Shown here: in pieces, positions 7,806 to 15,721 of the stretch
Numbering within the stretch: position 1 is the stretch's first letter
How the letters are laid out: each line of letters opens with the position of its first letter
Assembly: GCA_023443865.1 (NCBI GenBank)
Contig: JAEZST010000006.1
Coordinates: forward strand, 186,001 to 250,000
Length of the DNA stretch: 64,000 nt
Source of the DNA: Spirochaetota bacterium
Lineage (GTDB): Bacteria > Spirochaetota > Spirochaetia > Treponematales > Treponemataceae
Reading direction: 5' to 3'
The notes under the pieces: model-generated
Told to the model about the DNA's origin: nothing
The model's database searches: none
The model's input: only the letters and a program-made list of their open reading frames with translations
Translations under genes and position numbers: made by a program

Positions 7806-8765
7806 ATGAATTCTGTTCTGGAACAATTGGGCTCTATCGGCCTGGTGCCGGTTATAAAGATCGAGGATGCCGCCAAGGCTGCCGATTTAGCGAGGGCGCT
7901 GATCGCGGGCGGCCTTCCCTGCGCGGAGGTAACCTTTCGTACCGCGGCAGCCGCCGAGGCGATCAGGGCCATGACGGCCGATTTCCCGGATATGCTCGTG
8001 GGCGCCGGTACGGTAATCAACGTGGAATTGGCGAAAAAGGCGAAGGAAGCGGGAGCCCGGTTCATCGTTTCCCCGGGCTTCAATCCCGCGGTGGTGGAAT
8101 GGTGCATAGCCAACGGCATGCCCGTGGTTCCCGGCGTGAACAACCCCTCGGACGTGGAAGCCGGCCTGGAACGCGGGCTTGAGGTATTAAAATTCTTCCC
8201 CGCCGAGGCCTCGGGCGGCGTCGCCATGCTCGACGCGCTGGCCGGACCCTTCGGTCAGGTGAAATTCATGCCCACCGGCGGAATAGGCGCGAACAATCTC
8301 GCCGATTACGTGAAGCGGCCCAACGTGCTGGCCGTGGGGGGCAGCTGGATGGTAAAGGCCGACCTCATCGACTCCGGCGACTGGGACGGTATTACGAGGC
8401 TCTGCAGGGAGGCGGTCACGGCCGTTCACGGCTTCGCCTTCGCGCATGTGGGAATCAACGCCGAAAGCGAGGCAGAGGCGAAGAAGGCCGCCGGGCTCTT
8501 CGGCGTATTCGGATTCGCCCCGAAAGAAGGCAATTCCTCCATCTTCAACGATACGGTGATTGAGGTTATGAAATCGCCGTTCCGCGGCAAGATGGGCCAT
8601 ATCGGCCTTAAGTGCTGGAACGTGGACCGCGCCCTCGCCTACCTCAAGACCCAGGGCTTCAAGGGCGTGGAAGAAACCGCGAAACGGGAGAAGGGCGCGT
8701 TGACGGTCATATACCTGGAACCGGAAATCGCGGGCTTCGCGGTACACCTCATTAAGGCGAAATAG
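7806..8765 (+). CDS. eda: KDPG aldolase with a C-terminal VOC-like domain
   Basis: A 319-residue protein. Residues 1-208 are a complete KDPG/KHG aldolase barrel: Glu41 and Arg45 (EVTFR), the Schiff-base Lys129 (VLKFFPAE) and the phosphate-binding PTGGI (156-160). It cleaves KDPG to pyruvate and glyceraldehyde-3-phosphate. A further 110 residues (about 210-319, beginning HGFAFAHVGINAESE) look like a single glyoxalase/VOC-type module. Longer aldolases of this sort are, from memory, found in some anaerobes; the role of the extra part is unknown. GAAGGAG lies 10 nt before the start. It is divergent from kdgK with a shared operator, and ends at a bidirectional terminator. Confidence 0.9.
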   Translation: MNSVLEQLGSIGLVPVIKIEDAAKAADLARALIAGGLPCAEVTFRTAAAAEAIRAMTADFPDMLVGAGTVINVELAKKAKEAGARFIVSPGFNPAVVEWCIANGMPVVPGVNNPSDVEAGLERGLEVLKFFPAEASGGVAMLDALAGPFGQVKFMPTGGIGANNLADYVKRPNVLAVGGSWMVKADLIDSGDWDGITRLCREAVTAVHGFAFAHVGINAESEAEAKKAAGLFGVFGFAPKEGNSSIFNDTVIEVMKSPFRGKMGHIGLKCWNVDRALAYLKTQGFKGVEETAKREKGALTVIYLEPEIAGFAVHLIKAK

Positions 8766-8776
8766 GAAACGGATCG

Positions 8777-8811
8777 CAAAAAAAAACCCGGCGACGTTGC
8801 CGGGTTTTTTC
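8777..8811. terminator. Bidirectional terminator between eda and the GH28 gene
   Basis: CCCGGC-loop-GCCGGG, with a run of nine A on the left and six T on the right. It serves both convergent genes. Confidence 0.85.
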
Positions 8812-8836
8812 ATTTCAGGCGCGCCGCCTTCCCGCC

Positions 8837-10189
8837 TTATCCGAACAGGAAGGGTTCGCCCGCGCCTTCTACGGTTACCCCGTCGAAGCGGGGCTCAACG
8901 GCGTTCAGAACCCGAAAGCCCCTCCCTGCCGCCCGTTTGAGGCCCAGGTACATGTCCGCGTTTTCGGTATCTTCCGCGCTGGATTCGTCCACGGCGAAAC
9001 GGCAGCGTTCCACGCTCAAATTAAGCACCGGCGATTCGGGAAGGCCCGCGATAAAGCCCGCCGAGGCGCGGCACCCCGTGGCCGTCACGTCGGCGATTCG
9101 CACGTTCCGGATCGCGGGAGTGGCGTCGGTTACCGGGAGCGCGCGGTCGCTGAACAGCCCGTCCTCGAGCCTCGCGCCGCATCGGTAATACATGTTTATC
9201 ACTACCGGACAGAGGTTGTTTTCCATGCGCAACTCGCGGAATTCGAGGTTCTCGATCACGCCGCCCCGGCCGCGTCGGGTTTTGACCCGGATACCCCGAT
9301 CGGTGGAACGAAATACGCACCGCTCGGCCAAAACGTCGTGCACGCCGGCGGCGGTCTCGCTGCCGATCACGATTCCGCCGTGGCCGTCGCCTACCGTACA
9401 GTCCCGAACCGTCACGAAGGCCGTGGGCCGGTTCACCCGAAGCCCGTCGGCGCCGGAGCCCGACTTAAGCGCGATCCCGTCGTCGCCCACGGCGATGCGG
9501 CACCCCTCGATGAGCACGTTAACGCAGGAATCCACGTCGATACCGTCGGTGTTCGGCGCGTCATGGGGGTTGCGGACCGTCACGTTCACTATGGAAAGCC
9601 CGTCGCAATACAGGGGATGTATGGTCCAAAACGGTGAGTTCAGGACGGTGACGTCCTCGACGCGAACGTTCGAGCAGCCCAAAAACTGGATAAGGGGCGG
9701 GCGCAAAAACTGTATTTCCCTGCCGCCGCCGCCGCCCGGTTGCCTTAGGTAGCCGCCGTTCAGCTCCGCGAGCCGCGTTTCGATCGGCGATTCCGGGGCG
9801 CTCTGGCCCCTCCCCCGCTTGGCCCTGAGAAGTTCCCACCACGCGGAGCCGTTGCCGTCAAGCGTACCCTTGCCCGTAACGGAAACGTTCCTGCTTTCCC
9901 GGGCGAACAGGCACGGATGCATGGCGTAGCATTCCACCCCTTCCCAGCGGGTAAATACCGGGCGGTATAATTCCGGCTCGGGAATGAAGGACAGGCGGGC
10001 GCCCTCCTCCAGCCGCAACTCCACGTCGGAAAACAGCTCCAGCGGGCCGGTATGCCACGGGCCCGGATCGACGACGAGGGTTCCGCCGCCCGCGGAACGC
10101 AGGCGTTCCAGGGCCGCGGCAAAGGCATCGCTGTGATCCCGGCCGGAAATCCGCGGCGTTCCCAAAAAATCGCTGACGTGTACAATCAT
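8837..10189 (-). CDS. GH28 polygalacturonase/exo-galacturonosidase, cytoplasmic
   Basis: A 450-residue glycoside hydrolase family 28 protein (right-handed beta-helix). The catalytic motifs are all there: NTDGID (213-218), GDDGIAL (235-241, the two Asp), GHGGIVIGS (about 265) and RGIRVKT. It has no signal peptide, so it probably acts inside the cell on imported oligogalacturonides, consistent with KduI and UxaC nearby. The start at 10189 is the first residue of recognisable family sequence, with GAGGG just upstream. A much longer frame continues upstream to 11146 but that part is antisense to the neighbouring TIM-barrel gene. Exo versus endo action, or xylogalacturonan or rhamnogalacturonan specificity, cannot be decided. 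Confidence 0.9.
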   Translation of the reverse strand: MIVHVSDFLGTPRISGRDHSDAFAAALERLRSAGGGTLVVDPGPWHTGPLELFSDVELRLEEGARLSFIPEPELYRPVFTRWEGVECYAMHPCLFARESRNVSVTGKGTLDGNGSAWWELLRAKRGRGQSAPESPIETRLAELNGGYLRQPGGGGGREIQFLRPPLIQFLGCSNVRVEDVTVLNSPFWTIHPLYCDGLSIVNVTVRNPHDAPNTDGIDVDSCVNVLIEGCRIAVGDDGIALKSGSGADGLRVNRPTAFVTVRDCTVGDGHGGIVIGSETAAGVHDVLAERCVFRSTDRGIRVKTRRGRGGVIENLEFRELRMENNLCPVVINMYYRCGARLEDGLFSDRALPVTDATPAIRNVRIADVTATGCRASAGFIAGLPESPVLNLSVERCRFAVDESSAEDTENADMYLGLKRAAGRGFRVLNAVEPRFDGVTVEGAGEPFLFG

Positions 10190-10207
10190 CCCTCGTTCCC
10201 CTTGCGC

Positions 10208-10243
10208 TTTACTTTCGGCCCCTTCGCCTATACACTGTCGTTT
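10208..10243 (+). promoter_or_regulatory. Putative leaderless promoter of the TIM-barrel gene
   Basis: TTTACT (10208-10213), 17-bp spacer, TACACT (10231-10236), then 7 nt to the ATG at 10244. No Shine-Dalgarno is present. Confidence 0.5.
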
Positions 10244-11095
10244 ATGCTGCAATTCGGACTCAGGGCCCACGATTTCGGCCGACTCCCCGCCGGCGTTCTC
10301 GCGGACGCCCTCGCCCCCCATAACCCCGCGTCGATACAGCTCGCCCTCTCCAAGGCCCTCGCGGATTTCGACGGCGACGCGGGCACGCTCAGTCCCGGGG
10401 CCGCCCGTTCGGTACGGGACGCCTTCGCCTCCCGGAATATCGCCATATCGGTCCTCGGCTGCTATATAAACCCGATCCATCCGGACCCGGGGAAACGGGA
10501 AGCGGCGCTCAGGCGGTTCGAGGAACACCTGCGCTACGCCCGCGACTTCGGTTGCCCGGTCGTGGGGACCGAGACCGGCTCCCTCAATCCCGATTGTTCC
10601 TGGCACCCGGATACCGCGGGGGAACGGGCCTTTGACGAGCTTACCGAATCGGTCGGAAGGCTCGTCCGCGTCGCGGAGCGAACCGGCGCGATCGTGGGCA
10701 TTGAGCCCGTGGCGCACCAGCATACCGTCCATTCCGTCGCGCGAATGGCGGAACTCCTGCGGCGCGTGCCCTCCCCGGCCCTGGGGGTCATTTGGGACCC
10801 GGTGAACCTTATCCCCCTTTCCGGCATTCCGTGCGCGCAGGAAGCGTTTTTCCTGGAAGCCCTGGACGCCTTCGGGGACCGGATCGTCGCGGTACACCTC
10901 AAGGATTTCCGCATGGTCTCCGGCAAAAAAGACGGGACCCTTCCGGCGGGAACGGGAGAGCTCGACCTGCCCCTGCTCCTGGGCCTTTTGGCGGGCCGAA
11001 AACCCGGGATCGACGTACTGCTCGAAAACGCGAAACCGGATACGGTCGCCGATTCCCTGGCCTTGGCGAGGCGACTCTCGGGAAGGGCGCCGTAA
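10244..11095 (+). CDS. Sugar phosphate isomerase/epimerase-like TIM barrel
   Basis: A 283-residue AP-endonuclease-2/xylose-isomerase-like barrel (COG1082 type). Putative metal ligands are in VGIEPV (Glu), VIWDPVN (Asp), AVHLKDF (His) and VLLENAK (Glu), the usual order for this superfamily. Such enzymes isomerise or epimerise keto-sugars, dehydrate inosose or act on sugar phosphates. It is divergent from the GH28 gene with only 54 bp between the two starts, so a role in uronate or pectin-sugar metabolism is likely but the substrate is unknown. The start was chosen at the -10 box spaced 7 nt upstream; the longer frame from 10052 overlaps the GH28 coding region. Confidence 0.75.
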   Translation: MLQFGLRAHDFGRLPAGVLADALAPHNPASIQLALSKALADFDGDAGTLSPGAARSVRDAFASRNIAISVLGCYINPIHPDPGKREAALRRFEEHLRYARDFGCPVVGTETGSLNPDCSWHPDTAGERAFDELTESVGRLVRVAERTGAIVGIEPVAHQHTVHSVARMAELLRRVPSPALGVIWDPVNLIPLSGIPCAQEAFFLEALDAFGDRIVAVHLKDFRMVSGKKDGTLPAGTGELDLPLLLGLLAGRKPGIDVLLENAKPDTVADSLALARRLSGRAP

Positions 11096-11195
11096 CCTTC
11101 CGCTCCCGATAAACCCCATTGTGCGGCCCCGGCGGGGGTATCGCAATGCCCCGTCCTGCCCTCTTTTTGGATTTTACCGCACATGAATTTTCCGC

Positions 11196-11232
11196 TAGGC
11201 ACGCCCTTTTTTTTAATCTATACTTAAGAGAT
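11196..11232 (+). promoter_or_regulatory. Putative near-leaderless promoter
   Basis: TAGGCA (11196-11201), 17-bp spacer, TATACT (11219-11224), then 8 nt to the ATG. No clear ribosome-binding site. Confidence 0.5.
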
Positions 11233-12288
11233 ATGGATATCGATCAATTTCTGAACGAGACACACAGTACGCTCGATCAGATTCGCCAACCGACAAACGA
11301 GGTTTCAACGGACATAATCGTCCTCAACCCGGCGGAGCGAAGTCTGGTCAACCGTGTCTTCGAGAATCTCCGGGTGTATTCCCCGGAGACGATGGTCGGT
11401 GTCGCCACGCGGATAATGGACCTGGAGCGCCTTTCCGTTTCCATTTCCCGGTATCCTTCCATGCACGAGCGGGGCTTCCTCGCCGGGCAACAACGGAGTT
11501 CGGAAACCCTTATAGATACCCTGTGCACCATAGGCGACGGGGAGCGGTTACTCGCCTTGCCGACCAAGGCCATATTGGGTCAGGGCTTCCTCGTGGCCAA
11601 ATTCCACGCCTTCGCGGCCCTTACCATGGTCGCGGTCAATTCCTGCTTCGCCGACGGCGACATTCAGGAGCTCAGGCAGGCCACCTTGAATATCATGTTC
11701 ACCCTGATGGCCGAGGACGTCTACCTTTCGATCCTGGACGACCCGAACCTTAACCCGCCCGTGCGGCGCGACGTGGCCGAGGCCCTGGCGGAACTGTGGG
11801 AACACCGGCTGGACCAAAACGTAATCCGGGTCGCGCCGGTGCTCGACGCGGTCTGGACCGTCCGGGACCAGATCGCCCCGAACTTCGGCACCATGATCGG
11901 AACCAGCGAGCTGCTCCTTCTGTCCATCGCCCTGGACGAAAACTGGCAGCGCTTTATCTCCAACAGGCTCGGGGATCAGGACGTGGCTTCGGCCATGGAG
12001 GAATTCCTTTTTGGACTGTCGTTCGAAGACATAAGCCTGATACGCAAGGAACTGAAAACCCGGGGCCTCAACGCCATCGGCCGCGACGAGGTCCCGAAAA
12101 TCGTGGGCCACAAGGCGACGCTTTCCAACGAGGATCCGCGCATTTTCTACCGAGCCTACACGCAGCGCCGGCTAAACGCCAACGCCCGCAAGCGGCTCTC
12201 GGCGCCAGGCCCCAAAAAGACCCTCGAAGACCATTACATCCAATTTCTCTTCGAGAAAAAGCGGGAGCAACAAAAACATGCCAACTAA
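11233..12288 (+). CDS. Uncharacterised alpha-helical protein
   Basis: A 351-residue soluble protein that I do not recognise. It has no signal peptide or membrane segment. The sequence looks largely helical; the C-terminal third is rich in Arg and Lys and ends in a charged, probably disordered tail (EKKREQQKHAN). The final 11 bp overlap the start of an XRE-cupin regulator, so the two are translationally coupled and probably function in one process. The start is set by TATACT 8 nt upstream, and MDIDQF gives a natural N terminus; a longer frame to 11119 has no support. No function is proposed. Confidence 0.75.
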   Translation: MDIDQFLNETHSTLDQIRQPTNEVSTDIIVLNPAERSLVNRVFENLRVYSPETMVGVATRIMDLERLSVSISRYPSMHERGFLAGQQRSSETLIDTLCTIGDGERLLALPTKAILGQGFLVAKFHAFAALTMVAVNSCFADGDIQELRQATLNIMFTLMAEDVYLSILDDPNLNPPVRRDVAEALAELWEHRLDQNVIRVAPVLDAVWTVRDQIAPNFGTMIGTSELLLLSIALDENWQRFISNRLGDQDVASAMEEFLFGLSFEDISLIRKELKTRGLNAIGRDEVPKIVGHKATLSNEDPRIFYRAYTQRRLNANARKRLSAPGPKKTLEDHYIQFLFEKKREQQKHAN

Positions 12289-12856
12289 AAACACGCCCTT
12301 TCGCTTCGGCGAAAAACTGAGAACCGTCCGGGAGCGGAAGGGATATACCCTGAAAGTGGTAGCCCAGGCGGCGGGAGTGAGCGAGAGCCTTGTTTCCCAA
12401 ATCGAGCGGAACCGGGTTTCCCCGGCCATCGATACGCTCCTCTCCCTGGCCGACGCGCTCGAGATCGACCTGGAGTACCTGTTCGAGGAGTATCGGCGGG
12501 AACGGCCCGTACGGGTAATACAGGCCGAAGAGCGGCGCCACGTCAAGGAAAACGGCATAGTCTACGAGGAAGTCGCCCGGCCCGTAGAGGGCGACGGCGC
12601 CCATGCAATCGAGTCATACTACATCACGATACCCGCGGGGCTCGAAACCCAACGCGGCTCCTACGGCCATTTAGGGCGGGAGTTCGGCATCGTCACCGAG
12701 GGCGAGTGCGAGCTTCACTACGAGACCAAGGTCTATCACCTGAAAAAGGGCGACAGCATTTCCTTTTCGGCCACGGCGCCCCATACCGTGCTCAATACGG
12801 GCGAGAGCGTCTTCAAGGCGCTGTGGGTCGTAACCCCTCCGCACCGGTTCGGATAA
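12278..12856 (+). CDS. XRE-family regulator with cupin domain
   Basis: A 192-residue regulator. The N-terminal XRE helix-turn-helix (about residues 10-66; GVSESLVSQIERNRVSPAI is the recognition region) is followed by a C-terminal cupin_2 domain (about 115-190; HLKKGDSISFSATAPHTVLN). Proteins of this design sense a small molecule such as an amino acid, polyamine or sugar acid through the cupin. It overlaps the upstream hypothetical gene by 11 bp and must be co-expressed with it. The ligand and targets are unknown. Length is normal for the family. Confidence 0.88.
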   Translation: MPTKNTPFRFGEKLRTVRERKGYTLKVVAQAAGVSESLVSQIERNRVSPAIDTLLSLADALEIDLEYLFEEYRRERPVRVIQAEERRHVKENGIVYEEVARPVEGDGAHAIESYYITIPAGLETQRGSYGHLGREFGIVTEGECELHYETKVYHLKKGDSISFSATAPHTVLNTGESVFKALWVVTPPHRFG

Positions 12857-12907
12857 CGAAAAAGGCCGACGCCCGCGAAGGGCCCGCGTTCTGCCGGAAC
12901 CGTTCGG

Positions 12908-13291
12908 TTACGCGGGAAAACCCTCGCGGATCAGCCGGCAGGGCAGCTCCCAGTTCTTCCGGTAGCGTTCCGCCGAAACGGTTCTCCGGCACAGGTCTGA
13001 CACCCGCAGGACCCGTTCACGGTCGCACCACCGGATAAAAAGGGCGTAAAAACCGGCAAGCGCGAGGGAATCCGGGGATTCAAACACGAAACAGGTTTCG
13101 ATTCCCATCCTTCTCGCGACGAATAGCCGCGTGTGCCCGTCCAGGCAAAAAAGCTCGCCGCCCACCCTCATAACGGGAATTTGAAGCTGCTCCTTCCCCC
13201 TGAGCCACGATTCAACCCCGCGAATTTTATCGCGGCTTAAGAAAAGCTGGGTGACGCGCAGGGAATCGATGGGCACTTCCCGCAATTTCAT
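12908..13291 (-). CDS. ParB/sulfiredoxin-like domain protein
   Basis: A 127-residue protein with a central ParB/Srx fold signature GGELFCLDGHTRLFVARRMG (about residues 43-62), the part that carries the nucleotide-binding or nuclease centre in ParB-type proteins. There is no DNA-binding KorB-like region, so it is not a chromosome-partition ParB. Stand-alone proteins of this type are common and mostly uncharacterised. The start at 13291 overlaps the stop of the upstream membrane protein (ATGA), which shows coupling. A longer frame upstream is antisense-like and rejected. Confidence 0.65.
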   Translation of the reverse strand: MKLREVPIDSLRVTQLFLSRDKIRGVESWLRGKEQLQIPVMRVGGELFCLDGHTRLFVARRMGIETCFVFESPDSLALAGFYALFIRWCDRERVLRVSDLCRRTVSAERYRKNWELPCRLIREGFPA

Positions 13292-14010
13292 GGCGTCTCG
13301 CGCCGAGCCTCGCGACGGGCCTCGCGACGGGCCTTGCGGCGAGATCCGGCCCACTCGTTCCGGTCCCCCATTATCGCGCCGCCTTTCACCAGCCAGGAAA
13401 CGCCGAAGGAAACGAGCATGATCGTCTCGAGAATCAGGATGATCTTCGTTCGCTGACGGAATTCCGCGGAGGTGAACACCGTAACGAGCGCCATGGCGAC
13501 AAGCGGGACGAGGATTACCGCACCGCAAATTCGGTACGCGATATTGCGCCAGTATTTCCGGCTCCCCTTCACGACGGCCGTTTTCGACCGGGTGAAAAGG
13601 AACAGGGAGTTGAAGGCCAAAAGGGTAAAAAAAGTCCCGGCGGCGCTTAAATGAACCACGTTCGTTACCGCGTTATCGAGCATAAAAACGCTTACCTTCT
13701 CGGTCCAACCGGGATTTTCGCAGGGAAACAGCGCGGTCGCGAGCCCGGAAAGGCCGATAGCCCAGGTAGTCACGTCGTCGAGAAGGGTATAGCCCCGGTA
13801 GGTGATCAGGAAAAACGAGACGGTCACGAGAACGCCCACGAAGATATCGCGGAAATTCAGGAAATAATGCAAGCTAATGGAATCGGGCACGGTACCGCCG
13901 TTGAAGGCGCAATCCCAAAAATAGCACAGGAACGGCAGGAGAATTCCCAACAACCCGATCAGGGCACGGAGCTGCATGTAGGATATAACGATGCTGGAGT
14001 TACGCTTCAT
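13288..14010 (-). CDS. DUF998-like polytopic membrane protein
   Basis: A 240-residue inner-membrane protein with about six or seven hydrophobic segments (residues about 8-225). The pattern PDSISLHYFLNFRDIFVGVL followed by a short loop and further helices resembles the DUF998/frpB-like group. The extreme C terminus is unusual: a 12-bp unit repeated in tandem gives RREARREARRE. The gene overlaps the downstream ParB-like gene by 4 bp. A TATACT box 6 nt before the ATG and no Shine-Dalgarno suggest a leaderless message. Function is unknown. Confidence 0.7.
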   Translation of the reverse strand: MKRNSSIVISYMQLRALIGLLGILLPFLCYFWDCAFNGGTVPDSISLHYFLNFRDIFVGVLVTVSFFLITYRGYTLLDDVTTWAIGLSGLATALFPCENPGWTEKVSVFMLDNAVTNVVHLSAAGTFFTLLAFNSLFLFTRSKTAVVKGSRKYWRNIAYRICGAVILVPLVAMALVTVFTSAEFRQRTKIILILETIMLVSFGVSWLVKGGAIMGDRNEWAGSRRKARREARREARRETP

Positions 14011-14022
14011 GCGGCCAGTATA
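14011..14022 (-). promoter_or_regulatory. Leaderless-type -10 box
   Basis: Read leftwards, TATACT (14022-14017) and 6 nt, then the ATG at 14010. No good -35 was seen. Confidence 0.45.
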
Positions 14023-14085
14023 CACCATACGAGGGGAATCCCGCGACAAACTTTCCGCGGGACGGGGATTACGGGGGCAATCGGG

Positions 14086-14634
14086 CTATTGGCTAACCCG
14101 AACGGACTTCAACAAAGACGCGACGGCGTCGTCCATCGCCTTTACGTGCGCCTTCCCGGTAACGATATCGATCACGAAGCCTTCGTTCCAATACCGATAG
14201 AACACCGCCTCTTTAATGATATAGAATTCGCCCGTATCGACGATGACTTGATTGATATAGAAATTGCCCCTTTGAAAATTCTGCATCGTCACGTCTTTCC
14301 TGTCCCAACGGGCGGCATAGCCTTCCAGAAACGACGCAAGGCTTTCCTTCGGTTCGCTTTGCGGCAACGTGACGGACGCCACCAATATCGCCGCGCCCCC
14401 GGGTACGTAATTGTACCGCTGCAGGTATTCAACCTCCGCGAATTCATCGGAGGCAAAATTGATGGAATCGTCCACCTGCGCGGGGACCGGCATCCATAGT
14501 TCGGGATCGGGAACGTCGTACCGGTACGAACCGACGGTTTCCCGGGGCGGTTGGGAACAGGAGAGCACGAGCACCGAACCGACAACGGAAAGAAGCACGG
14601 AAAAAAGAAGAGTGAAATCGCGTTTAATCGTCAC
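14086..14634 (-). CDS. Putative lipoprotein, second gene of a pair
   Basis: A 182-residue exported protein starting at GTG. The N terminus has a basic start, a hydrophobic stretch and a spirochaete-type lipobox VLVLSC with Cys near residue 26. The mature part contains no recognised domain; it resembles small proteins that are membrane-anchored and face the periplasm or surface. The GTG overlaps the TGA of the upstream lipoprotein gene (GTGA), with AAGGTGA as ribosome site. The two are an operon. Function unknown. Confidence 0.7.
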   Translation of the reverse strand: MTIKRDFTLLFSVLLSVVGSVLVLSCSQPPRETVGSYRYDVPDPELWMPVPAQVDDSINFASDEFAEVEYLQRYNYVPGGAAILVASVTLPQSEPKESLASFLEGYAARWDRKDVTMQNFQRGNFYINQVIVDTGEFYIIKEAVFYRYWNEGFVIDIVTGKAHVKAMDDAVASLLKSVRVSQ

Positions 14635-15143
14635 TTTATCACCTTTTTTAGTAATGCGAATCGACCGGAAACCTCGTTCGACGAGACCGTCCCTACCTCT
14701 TGCGAGCCCTCGAGAAGGGTTACGGTGAGGGATTCTGATTCATGGATAATATCCGTGAATGACGCGGGATCAACCGTTGAACTGTACCGGGTCATGTTAT
14801 TTTCGATGCTGGTAAAGATAACCTTTCGGGATTCGACGGGAAACTTCCCCGAGGCGATATTGAATTGAAGGACGGGAGCCGCGCTCAATTCGTTCTTTTT
14901 ATCCGTTACGGAATAATTTACCGTGACCGGATCGATTATCACGCCTTCTTTCGTCCGGATCAGGCAATCGAAATCGACCTTCGCGGAAGCGAACCGCACG
15001 CTCACGGGGCGCACGAAAAACTGCTGAACGCCATCGTCAGCGACGAAAGTGCGGACTTTCGGCTGACTCGCGCAGGAGAAAAAGAGCGCGCAAATCAACG
15101 CGAGGCCGCACGCCATTATGGAAAATCTCGTTTGCCTTCTCAT
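14631..15143 (-). CDS. Putative lipoprotein, first gene of a pair
   Basis: A 170-residue protein with a signal peptide and lipobox LFFSC (Cys near residue 24). No known domain was recognised in the mature part. AAGGAACC lies just before the ATG. The strong terminator of the upstream TRL-like gene lies immediately before it, so it must have its own promoter or depend on readthrough. Coupled to the downstream lipoprotein gene. Confidence 0.7.
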   Translation of the reverse strand: MRRQTRFSIMACGLALICALFFSCASQPKVRTFVADDGVQQFFVRPVSVRFASAKVDFDCLIRTKEGVIIDPVTVNYSVTDKKNELSAAPVLQFNIASGKFPVESRKVIFTSIENNMTRYSSTVDPASFTDIIHESESLTVTLLEGSQEVGTVSSNEVSGRFALLKKVIK

Positions 15144-15154
15144 AGGTTCCTTAT

Positions 15155-15187
15155 AAAAAAAAGGAGAAGACGGGTCCGTCTTCTCCT
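15155..15187 (-). terminator. Terminator of the TRL-like lipoprotein gene
   Basis: An exact stem (AAGGAGAAGACGG and complement) followed leftwards by eight T. It begins 17 bp after the stop codon. Confidence 0.85.
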
Positions 15188-15203
15188 TGCGTTCCGTCCG
15201 GGA

Positions 15204-15491
15204 TTACTCGCCGGTAACCGTGGTGGTTACGGTAGCGAAGAATCCGAGATAGTTCGTCACCTTCAGGTCGTAGGTGGAAATCTTGCTGATTCCGCCGTTA
15301 GCGGCCGCGGTAGCGATGCTATAATCCTGATTCATGGAAGTGGGAAGATAGCCGAACAGAAAGCTGGCGGTCGATTCGCCGACCTTGGAACCGACGGGAT
15401 TGCTGGTCGCGCCCATGGGAGCCACGGTGGTGCAGCCCATAACGGCGAGCGAAAGCCCTGCGAGAACGAGAAGAGTTGCGATGCGTTTCAT
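15204..15491 (-). CDS. TRL-like small lipoprotein
   Basis: A 95-residue lipoprotein. A signal peptide ends in the lipobox AVMGC (Cys near residue 20). The mature part ATSNPVGSKVGESTASFLFG ... NGGISKISTYDLKV ... TTTVTGE matches what I recall of the TRL domain, a small family found in spirochaetes and proteobacteria whose role is unknown. The start at 15491 has a perfect AGGAGG; longer frames lack one. It stands alone between its own terminator and the glyA terminator region, which suggests substantial expression. Confidence 0.8.
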   Translation of the reverse strand: MKRIATLLVLAGLSLAVMGCTTVAPMGATSNPVGSKVGESTASFLFGYLPTSMNQDYSIATAAANGGISKISTYDLKVTNYLGFFATVTTTVTGE

Positions 15492-15614
15492 TAAATTCCT
15501 CCTGTGGAATATTATAATGAATAAGAGTATATCTCGGGGAAATTCGGAAAACAAGGAAATAACGGAAATCGGCGGTTAATCCTGGCGAGAGGCGTCGCAA
15601 TAAAACGGCAAGGG

Positions 15615-15646
15615 CAAAAAAAAGGCAGCCCCGGAGGGAACTGCCT
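15615..15646 (-). terminator. glyA terminator
   Basis: Read leftwards, GGCAG-loop-CTGCC with T8 following, about 75 bp after the glyA stop codon. The stem is short, so efficiency may be moderate. Confidence 0.6.
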
Positions 15647-15721
15647 GCCCGGTTCTACCCGGGCGATAACCTTAAAAAAGGGAGATCCGCGCGGGAACCG
15701 TGGCCCCCGCGCGCTCACTGC

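Noticed and set aside
10190..11146. Upstream extension of the GH28 frame to 769 residues
   Set aside because: The extra N-terminal part is antisense to the TIM-barrel gene, is Gly/Arg-rich and has no GH28 or signal-peptide features. The family domain begins at 10189 with its own ribosome site.
12908..13291. Chromosome-partition ParB
   Set aside because: Only the small ParB/Srx fold is present, with no helix-turn-helix or partner parA and no parS-like sites seen.
13288..13330. Tandem 12-bp repeat as a CRISPR or minisatellite locus
   Set aside because: It is three short in-frame units that encode the Arg-Glu-Ala tail of a membrane protein; no spacers.
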